From assembly GCA_000016765.1 (NCBI GenBank), contig CP000699.1, positions 3,909,501-3,973,500 on the forward strand: 64,000 bases of DNA, in the 5' to 3' direction. Below are positions 27,925 to 35,827 of the stretch, piece after piece. A model generated the notes under the pieces. The model did no database searches, was not told the DNA's origin, and saw only the letters and a list, made by a program, of their open reading frames with translations. Source of the stretch: Rhizorhabdus wittichii RW1 (GTDB lineage: Bacteria > Pseudomonadota > Alphaproteobacteria > Sphingomonadales > Sphingomonadaceae). Every line of letters starts with the position of its first letter. Within the stretch, counting starts at the first letter, position 1. The translations under genes were made by a program, and so were the position numbers.

Positions 27925-28365
27925 TTACTGGCGGCCCGGACTCTGGAGCGAGGCATAGCAGGTATAGCCCTGTTTCCCGATGGTCAGCTTCTTGATGTAC
28001 TTGTTGTAGGCGGCGGTCTGCTGCGAGCTGTAGCCCGGATAGCTGGTGCCGTATTTCAGCGAATTCTTGACGTCCTCGCCCTTCAGCGGCGACGATGGCG
28101 GCTTGTAGCTGTTGGCGGTGTTGGGGTTCACCACGTCGCCGTTGTTCTTGATCCACTTGTTCGACTGGCTGCTCTGCGGCACCGGGATCTGGCAGGTCAG
28201 CGCCGAGACCGCGGCATGGGCGATGCCGGGACGCACCGTCACCACGGCGGCGGTGCCGAGCGCGCCGATCCGCAGCATCGCGCGGCGCGTCTGCGCGGTC
28301 TCCGCCTGCTCGGGCGCGGCGTCGTCGGGTCGCTCCGCTTCGGGCTGGTCATCCTCGGTACGCAT
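27925..28365 (-). CDS. Small Tat-signal exported protein, possible client of the kinase/PqqD system
   Basis: A 146-residue protein with no family I recognise. An acidic leader of about 25 residues is followed by a twin-arginine motif (TRRAMLRIG, Arg27-Arg28), a hydrophobic stretch and a likely cleavage after AHA at 51. The mature part is about 95 residues, rich in Asn, Ser, Lys, Tyr and Pro, with only two cysteines (58 and 136) near its ends, which could form a disulfide. The ATG at 28365 has GGGGGA upstream with good spacing; an ATG six bases earlier is possible. It is the first gene of the overlapped minus-strand unit and is divergent from phoR. Role unknown. Confidence 0.72.
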   Translation of the reverse strand: MRTEDDQPEAERPDDAAPEQAETAQTRRAMLRIGALGTAAVVTVRPGIAHAAVSALTCQIPVPQSSQSNKWIKNNGDVVNPNTANSYKPPSSPLKGEDVKNSLKYGTSYPGYSSQQTAAYNKYIKKLTIGKQGYTCYASLQSPGRQ

Positions 28366-28481
28366 AATCATCCCCCACTCGTCCCGCCGTCTTACCGCCA
28401 ATCGCCGATCGAGGCGAGGCCGGAATGTCGGGCTGGCTTTTATGTCCGATAGAATTCACAATTCGGTTATAATGGGGACGG

Positions 28482-29732
28482 ATGAAGCATGAACCGCTGC
28501 CGGATATCGGCGAGGACGGCGCCGTGAAGCAGCGCGGCAGGGGCATTCGCACCGTTTCGGCGTTCGGCCTGGTGGCGGTGGCGGCCTGGCTGTTGTCCGC
28601 GCCGATGGCGGCGGCGCTGGTGGTCGGCGTGATCGCCGCCTTCTTCGCCTGGCTGCCGGGGGCATCGCCGCACGAGCCGCCGGCACTGATCCCGGCCCCG
28701 GTGCTCGACCTGCCCGATCGCACCCAGGAGGTGATCGACGCCGTCGACGACGCGCTGCTGATCATCGAGCGGCAGCGGATCGTGACCGCCAACGACGCCG
28801 CCCGGCGGCTGTTCGGCGCGGAGCGGGTGCAGGGCGATTTCCGGCTGGCGCTGCGTCATCCCGCCGCCGCCGACCTGATCACCTCCGACCGCGACACCGA
28901 GACCCCGGTCGAGATCGCCGGGATCGGCGAGGCCGATCGCCGCTGGGTGATGAGCGTCCGCCACATCGCCGGCGGCGCCAGGCTGGTCACCCTGCGCGAC
29001 CGCACCGAAAGCTGGATCGCCGAGCGCATGCGCGTCGATTTCGTCGCCAATGCCAGCCATGAGCTGCGCACCCCGCTGGCGACGATCATCGGCTTCATCG
29101 AGACGCTGGGCGAGGGCGGCGGCGCCGAGGACACCGCGATCCGGCAGCGCTTCCTGGGCATCATGATGGGCGAGGCGAAGCGCATGCAGCAGCTCGTCGA
29201 CGACCTGATCTCGCTGTCGCGGATCGAGGCCGATCGCTTCTCGACGCCGCAGACCCCGCTCGCGCTCGGCCCGGTGGTCGAGGAGGTGGTGGGGGTGATC
29301 CGCTCGGGCATGCGCGACGACGGCGACCGCGACCGGATCGAGCTGACCATCGCCCGCGTCCCCGACGTCCGCGCCGATCGCGTGCAGATCGCCCAGCTGC
29401 TCCACAACCTGATCGGCAACTCGATCAAATATGGCAAATCGGGGACACCGATCCGGGTGCTGCTCGATTCGATGCAGGGCAAGGTGCGCCTCCGCGTGGC
29501 CGACGAGGGCGAGGGGGTGCCGGCCGAGCATCTGCCGCGCCTGACCGAGCGCTTCTACCGGGTCGATGCCGGCCGCAGCCGCTCGATCGGCGGAACCGGC
29601 CTCGGCCTGGCGATCGTCAAGCATATCGCCGAACGGCATCGCGCGGTGCTCGACATCGCCTCGCGGGTCGGAAAGGGCACGACCGTGACTGTAACATTTC
29701 CGGCTTTGTCGGGGGATGCATTGTCATCATAG
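28482..29732 (+). CDS. phoR: PhoR-type sensor histidine kinase
   Basis: A membrane histidine kinase of 416 residues. Two membrane helices (about 23-58) precede a PAS-like domain (80-170), a HisKA domain with phospho-accepting His193 (NASHELRTPL), and an HATPase domain with HNLIGNSIKYG, ADEGEGVP and GGTGLGLAI. This architecture and the downstream phoU and phoB identify PhoR, which controls the phosphate-starvation response. It is divergent from the Tat-signal gene. The pstSCAB genes, which often lie between phoR and phoU, are absent here. Confidence 0.9.
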   Translation: MKHEPLPDIGEDGAVKQRGRGIRTVSAFGLVAVAAWLLSAPMAAALVVGVIAAFFAWLPGASPHEPPALIPAPVLDLPDRTQEVIDAVDDALLIIERQRIVTANDAARRLFGAERVQGDFRLALRHPAAADLITSDRDTETPVEIAGIGEADRRWVMSVRHIAGGARLVTLRDRTESWIAERMRVDFVANASHELRTPLATIIGFIETLGEGGGAEDTAIRQRFLGIMMGEAKRMQQLVDDLISLSRIEADRFSTPQTPLALGPVVEEVVGVIRSGMRDDGDRDRIELTIARVPDVRADRVQIAQLLHNLIGNSIKYGKSGTPIRVLLDSMQGKVRLRVADEGEGVPAEHLPRLTERFYRVDAGRSRSIGGTGLGLAIVKHIAERHRAVLDIASRVGKGTTVTVTFPALSGDALSS

Positions 29733-29801
29733 TGCAACAACTAGCTCCCATAGGCCGCGCCAAGGCGGCGCCGGCCCCCGGAGCCGAAGGGAAGTGAAGC
29801 G

Positions 29802-30500
29802 ATGGCATCGGGACATACCGTCAAGGCGTTCGACGAGGATCTCGGCCAGCTCCGGGCGCTGATCTCGGAGATGGGCGGCCGCGCCGAGGCGGCGATCATC
29901 GGCGCGCTCGAGGCGCTGGTCAATCGCGACCTCGAATCCGCCGTCCGCATCGTCGAGGGCGATCGCAGGATCGACGAGCTCGAGGCCGAGGTCGAGCGCC
30001 AGGTGGTGCGGCTGATCGCGCTGCGCGCGCCGATGGCCGACGACCTGCGCGAGGTGCTCGCCGCGCTCAAGATCGCCGGCGTGGTCGAGCGGATGGGCGA
30101 CTATGCCAAGAACATCGCCAAGCGGATCGCGCTGCTCCAGGAAGCGCGCGGCATGGAGGCGATGGCGGTGCTGCCGGCGATGGGCAAGATCGCGGCCGAG
30201 ATGGTCCGCAACGTGCTCGACGCCTTTGTGCTGCGCGATGCCGAGGCGGCGGTGGCCGTGGCGGCGCGCGACAAGGCGGTCGACGATTTCTACAACAGCC
30301 TGTTCCGCACCCTGCTCACCTACATGATGGAAAATCCGCACAATATCACGGCGTCGACGCATCTGCTGTTCATCGCCAAGAATATCGAGCGGATCGGCGA
30401 TCATGCCACCAACGTGGCCGAAATGGTCTATTTCGCGGCGACCGGCCAGCAGATGGCGGAACGCGCGAAGGGCGAAGACCCGCTCAGCGGAGATATTTGA
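29802..30500 (+). CDS. phoU: Phosphate signalling protein PhoU
   Basis: A 232-residue all-helical protein with two PhoU repeats; each contains an E/DxxxD-type metal pattern (DRRIDELEAEVERQVVRLI and RDKAVDDFYNSLFRTLL) and the RIGDHATNVAE ending. PhoU couples phosphate transport to PhoR and keeps the Pho response off in high phosphate. The stop overlaps the phoB start (TGATG), giving translational coupling. A ribosome site (GAAGGGAAG) precedes the ATG. Confidence 0.95.
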   Translation: MASGHTVKAFDEDLGQLRALISEMGGRAEAAIIGALEALVNRDLESAVRIVEGDRRIDELEAEVERQVVRLIALRAPMADDLREVLAALKIAGVVERMGDYAKNIAKRIALLQEARGMEAMAVLPAMGKIAAEMVRNVLDAFVLRDAEAAVAVAARDKAVDDFYNSLFRTLLTYMMENPHNITASTHLLFIAKNIERIGDHATNVAEMVYFAATGQQMAERAKGEDPLSGDI

Positions 30501-31198
30501 TGGCACGTGCCCGGGTACTGCTTGTCGAGGACGACGCGGCGCTCGCCGAATTGGTCAGCTGGCACCTCGAACGCGAGGATTTCGAGGTCGAGCGCACCGC
30601 CGACGGCGAGGAGGCGATCCTGCTGGCGCGCGAGACCCCGCCCGACCTGGTGCTGCTCGACTGGATGATCGAAGGCGTGTCGGGGATCGAGGTCTGCCGC
30701 CGCCTGCGCCGGCTGGCCGACACCGCCAACGTGCCGATCATCATGCTCACCGCGCGCGGCGAGGAGGAGGATCGCGTGCGCGGCCTCGAAACCGGCGCCG
30801 ACGACTATGTCACCAAGCCGTTCAGCCCGCGCGAGCTGGTCGCGCGCGTCGGCGCGGTGCTGCGCCGCGTCCGTCCGGCGCTGGCCGGCGAGCGGCTGTC
30901 CTACGCCGACATCGAGATGGACACCGCCAGCCACCGCGTCCGCCGCGGCGGATCGCCGATCAGCCTGGGGCCGACCGAGTTCCGGCTGCTCAAGCATTTC
31001 CTCGAGCATCCCGGCCGCGTCTTCTCGCGCGAGCGGCTGCTCGATTCGGTCTGGGGCCGCGACAGCGACATCGAGCCGCGCACCGTCGACGTCCATATCC
31101 GGCGCCTGCGCAAGGCGATCAACCTCGCCGACGCGCCCGACCTGATCCGCACGGTCCGCTCGGCCGGCTACGCCCTCGACAGCGAGGGCATGGCCTGA
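30500..31198 (+). CDS. phoB: Phosphate regulon response regulator PhoB
   Basis: An OmpR/PhoB-type response regulator of 232 residues. The receiver has acidic residues at 10-12, phospho-acceptor Asp54 (LVLLDWM) and the conserved Lys in TKPFSPREL. The winged-helix domain contains RVFSRERLLDSVWG and RTVDVHIRRLRKAI. The ATG at 30500 overlaps the phoU stop. It binds Pho boxes upstream of phosphate-starvation genes. Confidence 0.94.
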   Translation: MARARVLLVEDDAALAELVSWHLEREDFEVERTADGEEAILLARETPPDLVLLDWMIEGVSGIEVCRRLRRLADTANVPIIMLTARGEEEDRVRGLETGADDYVTKPFSPRELVARVGAVLRRVRPALAGERLSYADIEMDTASHRVRRGGSPISLGPTEFRLLKHFLEHPGRVFSRERLLDSVWGRDSDIEPRTVDVHIRRLRKAINLADAPDLIRTVRSAGYALDSEGMA

Positions 31199-31210
31199 CC
31201 GTCGGCCAAG

Positions 31211-31234
31211 ACTGTATTGTTCTTATAATACAGT
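31211..31234. promoter_or_regulatory. Perfect dyad with an embedded TATAAT, operator-like
   Basis: ACTGTATT at 31211-31218 and AATACAGT at 31227-31234 are exact reverse complements with an 8-base spacer. A consensus TATAAT (31224-31229) straddles the right half. It lies 40 bases before the ATG of the membrane protein at 31274. No T-run follows, so a terminator is unlikely. It has the form of a repressor site over a promoter. The repressor is not identified. Confidence 0.6.
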
Positions 31235-31273
31235 TCTGCTAATCTCCCGCCCACAGGATCGGGAGAAACACCC

Positions 31274-32347
31274 ATGTACAGCGAGAGCGATATCGATTCC
31301 GCGGTGCAGGCCGGGGCGATCAGCCCCGACGCGGCCGGCGCGCTGCGCGCCCATGTCGCCGCCCAGCGCGCGGTGCCGGCGGTCGACGAGGAGAGCTTCC
31401 GCCTGCTGACCGGCTTCAACGACATCTTCGTCTCGATCGCGACGGTGCTGATGCTGGTGGCGATGGGCTGGATCGGCAACATGGTCCGGCTGCTGGCTCC
31501 CGACCACGGACCGTCGCCCTTCGCCGGCTTCGCGGTGGCGGGCGCGGCCTGGGGCCTCGCCGAATATTTCACGCGCGAGCGGCGCATGGCGCTGCCCAGC
31601 ATCGTCCTGCTGCTCGCCTTCGCGGGCGGGCTGTTCGCGGGTCTCGTGATATTGCTGCTGACGGCGCTCGGCCTGACGGAGACGGGACCGGGCGACGAGC
31701 GGCTCTCCGCGCTGGCCATCGCGGCCGGCGCCGCGCTGTCGGCGGGCGGCGTCTGGCTGCACTGGCGGCGCTTCCATGTGCCGATCACGGTCGCGGCCGG
31801 GGCGGCGACGCTGGCCGCCCTGTCGCTCGCGCTCGCCGTCGCGGCGGCGCCGATCCTCGCCGATCACATGCTCAAGCTGGTCCTGCTCGCGGGGCTCGGC
31901 GTCTTCGCCCTCGCCATGTGGTGGGACATGGGCGACCGGACCCGCACCACCCGCCGGACCGACGTCGCCTTCTGGCTCCACCTGCTGGCGGCGCCGATGC
32001 TGGTCCATCCGATCTTCGCCGGGCTCGGCATGCTGCACGGCGAGGCGGCCGCGGCGCAGGCGGCGTTCGTCATCCTGATCTACGTCGCCCTGGGGCTGGT
32101 CGCGCTGGCGATCGACCGGCGCGCGCTGATGGTGTCGGCGCTGGCCTATGTCCTGTTCGCGCTGTCGAGCCTGATCAAGCAGAGCGGCGCGGTCGATCTC
32201 TCCTTCGGACTGACCGCGCTGATCATCGGATCAGCGCTGCTGCTGCTCTCGGCCTTCTGGACGGCGGCGCGGCGGCATGTGGTCGCGCTGCTGCCGGCCG
32301 AGCTGGCGGTGAAGCTGCCCGTGATCGATCGGTTCCAGCCGGCCTGA
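31274..32347 (+). CDS. Polytopic membrane protein of unknown function
   Basis: A 357-residue protein with a soluble N-terminal segment of ~45 residues (a helical SESDIDSAVQAGAISPDAAGALRAHV motif like the short domain of DUF2157-type proteins) and about ten hydrophobic helices. No catalytic motif is seen. A purine-rich site (GGGAGAAA) precedes the ATG. It follows phoB but has its own AT-rich, dyad-containing promoter, so its regulation is probably separate. Confidence 0.72.
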   Translation: MYSESDIDSAVQAGAISPDAAGALRAHVAAQRAVPAVDEESFRLLTGFNDIFVSIATVLMLVAMGWIGNMVRLLAPDHGPSPFAGFAVAGAAWGLAEYFTRERRMALPSIVLLLAFAGGLFAGLVILLLTALGLTETGPGDERLSALAIAAGAALSAGGVWLHWRRFHVPITVAAGAATLAALSLALAVAAAPILADHMLKLVLLAGLGVFALAMWWDMGDRTRTTRRTDVAFWLHLLAAPMLVHPIFAGLGMLHGEAAAAQAAFVILIYVALGLVALAIDRRALMVSALAYVLFALSSLIKQSGAVDLSFGLTALIIGSALLLLSAFWTAARRHVVALLPAELAVKLPVIDRFQPA

Positions 32348-32785
32348 GCCGGCTGGATCTTCGAACCCCATCCGCCAAGCGGAGCTTTCCCGAAGAGAAT
32401 ATAATTTTTCCTGGATTTATTTCTATCTAATCGATAGAGAAATGGATGTGGGTTGAATTCTCAACATCTCAGGAAAGATCGATGAGCAGAAAACAGGGGG
32501 GCCGGGCGCAGATCCAGAGCGTGGAGTCCGCACCGATCCCATTCGACGTCACGCGTCCGCCGGCGATGATGCCGGCCAAGGCCATGTGTTCGATGCGCGC
32601 CTGATCCGCGCGCCGAAACCATCCCCCATGGACCGGCCCCCGCACCCGCGCGGGGCGTGATCGCGATCAGCGAACCGTAGACGCGGCGATCCGTCGCGAA
32701 GGCAGGCCGGTCCCATATTCTTCCATCGCCTCTCATGGCGGCGACCTGTGCCCCCGCGCACCGGCCGCTTCCGGCCGCGCGCGCC
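32348..32785. other. Long intergenic region with AT-rich promoter island
   Basis: These 438 bases contain an unusually AT-rich island (about 32395-32460) with TATAAT at 32400-32405 and an inverted repeat CTATC-N5-GATAG (32423-32437). Next comes a short frame at 32482-32604 and a GC-rich stretch with a CCCCGCACCCGCGCGGGG-type hairpin near 32638. Several longer open frames on the minus strand have no recognisable product. The island probably drives the TonB receptor operon downstream. Confidence 0.5.
32482..32604 (+). CDS. Possible 40-residue peptide upstream of the TonB receptor
   Basis: A short frame with a strong ribosome site (AGGAAAG, six bases before ATG). It encodes a basic 40-residue peptide beginning MSRKQGGRAQIQS and ending in a Met-rich part with one Cys. 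It matches nothing I know. Position, between the AT-rich promoter and the receptor gene, would suit a leader peptide or small regulator. It may be chance; no conservation can be checked here. Confidence 0.35.
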   Translation: MSRKQGGRAQIQSVESAPIPFDVTRPPAMMPAKAMCSMRA

Positions 32786-35293
32786 ATGAGCCTTCAAGAA
32801 AGATCCGCCGTGAACATCCAAGGACATCTACCCGTCTCCTCCCGCCACGATCCGCGCCTTCCCGCGTCGCGGCGGCGGGCGCCGAACAAGGCCCGCCTCT
32901 ATCTGGGCCTGGCGTCGATCGGACTGCTGGGCTGGCAGAACCCGGCGCAGGCCGAGGACCAGCCGGACGAGCAGGACTCGATCGTGGTCGTCGGCTCGCG
33001 CAGCGGCAATGCCCGCGCGCTCGAAAGCTCCGCGCCGATCCAGGTCGTCGGCGGCGACACCCTGCGCGACACCGGATCGCGGACCCTGTCGGAAGCGCTG
33101 CAGCGGACCGTGCCCTCGTTCAACTTCCCGACCTCGGTGCCGTCGTCGAACGCCGCCAGCTTCGTCAAGGGCGTGTCGCTGCGCGGCCTCGCCGCCGACC
33201 AGACGCTGGTGCTGATCAACGGCAAGCGCCGCCATGCGACGGCGCAGCTCAACGCCGGCGGCGGCACGACCAAGGGCGCCCAGACGGTCGACCTCAACAG
33301 CATCCCGCTGAGCGCGGTGGAGCGGGTCGAGGTGCTGCTCGACGGCGCGTCGGCGCAATATGGATCGGACGCGGTCGCCGGCGTCGTCAACATCGTCCTG
33401 AAGCAGGGCAGCGAGGGCGGCGACATCGCGCTGCTCTACGGCATCAACGACAAGGGCGACGGCAAGACCAAGAGCGTCGAGGGATCGTTCGGCCTGAAGC
33501 TTCCGGGCGACGGCTTCGTCCGCTTCGCCTTCGACGCGTGGGACATCGGGCGCACCCGCCTGTCGGTGCCCGACACCCGCCAGATGTATTTCGCCGGCGA
33601 CCCGCGCGAGGCGAGCTATCCGAACCGCGACTGGTTCTACGGCAGCGGCGCGACCAAGCGGCAGAACATCTTCATCAACGGCGAGACCACCGTCGGCGGG
33701 GTGACCTTCTACGCGCAGGGCAGCTATGGCTGGCGCAAGGACGAGGGCTTCGGCAATCTTCGCCAGCCCAATTCCGACCAGACGGTGCGCGCTCTGTTCC
33801 CGGACGGGTTCCAGCCCTTCCTCCACATCCGGTCGCGCGACGCCGCCGCCGCCGTGGGGGGGCGCTGGGGCTCGGCCGCCGCGGGCGATTTCGACCTGAG
33901 CGCCAATTACGGCCGCAACCGGGTCAAGAGCGTGGTGTCGAACACCAACAACGCCAGCCTCGGCACCGCCAGCCCGACCGCGTTCGACACCGGCGACCTG
34001 CTGAACGAGCAGACCAACGTCAACTTCGACTGGAAGCGCCCGTTCGCCGTGGCGTTCCTGCCGACCCCGCTCAACGTCGCCGCCGGCCTGACCTATCGGC
34101 ACGAGGCCTATGAGGTGTTCGAGGGCGACTATGGCTCCTGGGCCAATGGCGGCGTGCCGATCCTCGACGGCCCCAATGCGGGCAAGGTGGCGACGCCGGC
34201 TTCGCAGGGCTTCGGCGGCTTCTCGCCCGACGATGCCGGGCGCCTCTCCCGCAATGTCTATGGCGGCTATCTGGAGCTGGAGAATTCGCCGACTGAGAAG
34301 CTGCGGATCACCCTGTCGGGCCGGTTCGAGCATTATTCGGACTTCGGATCGACCACCAACGTCCGGCTGGCGACCCGCTACGAGCTCACGCCGACGCTGG
34401 CGTGGCGGTTCAGCGCGGGCACCGGCTATCGCGCGCCGTCGCTGGGCCAGTCGGCCTATTCGCGCACCATCCCGAACATCACCAACGGCGTGCTCGCCAC
34501 CAACCGCCTCGCCCGGGTCGACAGCGTGGAGGCCCGCGCGCTGGGCGCGACGGCGCTCAAGCCCGAAAAGTCGGTCAACCTGTCGACCGGCTGGGTATGG
34601 ACGCCCAGCCCGGCCTTCTCGGCGACACTGGACGTCTACCAGATCAGCATCGACGACCGGATCGTCCTGTCGGAGACGCTGACCGGGGCGCTGGTCCGCC
34701 AGGTGTTGGCCAATGCCGGCTTCCCGACCTATTCGGGCCTGCAATATTTCACCAACGCGGTCGACACCCGGACCCGCGGCATCGACGCCACGGCCCGCTA
34801 CCGGTTCAATCTGGCGTCGGGCGCCAGGCTCGACCTGAGCGCCGGCTTCAACTGGAACGAGACCAAGATCACCCACGTCAAGGACACGCCCGCCGTGCTG
34901 AGCGGCAGCGGGCTCGTCCTGATCGGGCGCGAGGCCTCGTCGCTGATCGAGGAGGCGAACCCCGATACCTTCCTGCGGCTGGCGGCCGACTATGGCGCGG
35001 GGCCGTTCGAGGCCCATCTCTCCGGCGTGCGCTACGGCGTCTACCGGACCCGCCACACCAGCAACCCGGCCTTCGACCAGCGCTACGGCCCGCAGGTCGT
35101 GGTCAATATCGCCGCCGGCTACGCGCTGTTCGAGGGGGTCAAGCTGTCGGCCGGCGTCAACAACCTGTTCGGCAGCCATCCCGACAAGGTCCTGACCGCG
35201 ATCCGCAACCCGGTCGTCTCGGTCTATTCGGGCCTGTCGCCCGAGGGCGGCGCCGGCCGCACCTATTTCGCCCGCCTCGGTTATTCCTTCTGA
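32786..35293 (+). CDS. TonB-dependent receptor of a peptide/D-amino-acid cluster
   Basis: An outer-membrane receptor of 835 residues. A basic N-terminus and hydrophobic stretch (YLGLASIGLLGW) lead to a cleavage after AQA. The plug carries DSIVVVGSR, GVSLRGLAADQTLVLINGKRRH and ERVEVLLDGASAQYGSDAVAGVVNIVLK, the non-siderophore TonB-receptor group. The barrel ends in Phe (FARLGYSF). The start is uncertain: ATG 32786, or GTG 32810 which has a better ribosome site. The three following genes suggest import of a small peptide or amino acid derivative. Confidence 0.9.
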   Translation: MSLQERSAVNIQGHLPVSSRHDPRLPASRRRAPNKARLYLGLASIGLLGWQNPAQAEDQPDEQDSIVVVGSRSGNARALESSAPIQVVGGDTLRDTGSRTLSEALQRTVPSFNFPTSVPSSNAASFVKGVSLRGLAADQTLVLINGKRRHATAQLNAGGGTTKGAQTVDLNSIPLSAVERVEVLLDGASAQYGSDAVAGVVNIVLKQGSEGGDIALLYGINDKGDGKTKSVEGSFGLKLPGDGFVRFAFDAWDIGRTRLSVPDTRQMYFAGDPREASYPNRDWFYGSGATKRQNIFINGETTVGGVTFYAQGSYGWRKDEGFGNLRQPNSDQTVRALFPDGFQPFLHIRSRDAAAAVGGRWGSAAAGDFDLSANYGRNRVKSVVSNTNNASLGTASPTAFDTGDLLNEQTNVNFDWKRPFAVAFLPTPLNVAAGLTYRHEAYEVFEGDYGSWANGGVPILDGPNAGKVATPASQGFGGFSPDDAGRLSRNVYGGYLELENSPTEKLRITLSGRFEHYSDFGSTTNVRLATRYELTPTLAWRFSAGTGYRAPSLGQSAYSRTIPNITNGVLATNRLARVDSVEARALGATALKPEKSVNLSTGWVWTPSPAFSATLDVYQISIDDRIVLSETLTGALVRQVLANAGFPTYSGLQYFTNAVDTRTRGIDATARYRFNLASGARLDLSAGFNWNETKITHVKDTPAVLSGSGLVLIGREASSLIEEANPDTFLRLAADYGAGPFEAHLSGVRYGVYRTRHTSNPAFDQRYGPQVVVNIAAGYALFEGVKLSAGVNNLFGSHPDKVLTAIRNPVVSVYSGLSPEGGAGRTYFARLGYSF

Positions 35294-35316
35294 GCCCCCT
35301 TTCGCGGAGACTTCCC

Positions 35317-35799
35317 ATGAAATCCGTCCTCCTGAGCGCCCTGCTCGCCGTCGCCGTCCCTTCGATCCTCGTCCAGCCCGCCCAGGCGGCCGAGGGAGGG
35401 CCGGTGAAGGAGCATGGCACCCCCCAGGTCCGCGCGCAGGTCGTCCAGGCGATCGACGCCTGGCGGGCCGCCGTGGTGGCCAAGGACCGCGCCGGTCTCG
35501 AACGCGCCTATCATGACGACCTGTCCTATGGGCACACCGATGGCGCGGTGCTGACCAAGGCCGAGCAGATCGACCGGACCATCGTCCCCGACCGCGACTT
35601 CACCGCCGTCGACGTCAGCAACCTGGCGGTTCGTTCCTACGGCAATGTCGCCTATGTCACCGCGACCTACGCGTTCCACCTCGTGTCGAAGGGCGAGACG
35701 GCCGAGCGCGTCTCGACCCTGCCCGGCCTCGACGTGTGGACCAGGGGGCCGAAGGGCTGGCAGCTCATCGCCCGCCAGCTCACCCGCACCGCGAAATAG
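35317..35799 (+). CDS. Exported NTF2-like (SnoaL/DUF4440) protein
   Basis: A 160-residue protein with a signal peptide (MKSVLLSALLAVAVPSILVQPAQAA) and an NTF2-like fold pattern: an initial helix VVQAIDAWRAAVVAKDRAGLERAYHDDLSYGHTDG, then strands ending in WQLIARQLTR. Family members are ligand-binding pockets or small enzymes; no catalytic residues can be assigned. It lies between the receptor and a dipeptidase, with 23- and 28-base gaps, so it is probably in the same operon and works in the periplasm. Confidence 0.82.
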   Translation: MKSVLLSALLAVAVPSILVQPAQAAEGGPVKEHGTPQVRAQVVQAIDAWRAAVVAKDRAGLERAYHDDLSYGHTDGAVLTKAEQIDRTIVPDRDFTAVDVSNLAVRSYGNVAYVTATYAFHLVSKGETAERVSTLPGLDVWTRGPKGWQLIARQLTRTAK

Positions 35800-35827
35800 T
35801 CCTTCCCCGGTTCATCGAGAGGTTCCC

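Noticed and set aside
25730-28365. A lasso-peptide or other RiPP cluster.
   Set aside because: No asparagine-synthase-like cyclase, C39/transglutaminase-like protease, ABC exporter or radical-SAM gene is adjacent, and the Tat-signal protein is much longer than a lasso precursor.
31211-31234. Reading the dyad as a LexA box or as the phoB terminator.
   Set aside because: LexA sites need CTGT-N8-ACAG, while here the spacing is 14. The AT-rich stem is weak and no T-run follows, so it is not a good terminator.
32461-32787. A 108-codon minus-strand frame upstream of the TonB receptor.
   Set aside because: It has no recognisable domain, its composition is like random GC-rich DNA, and it overlaps the promoter island of the receptor.
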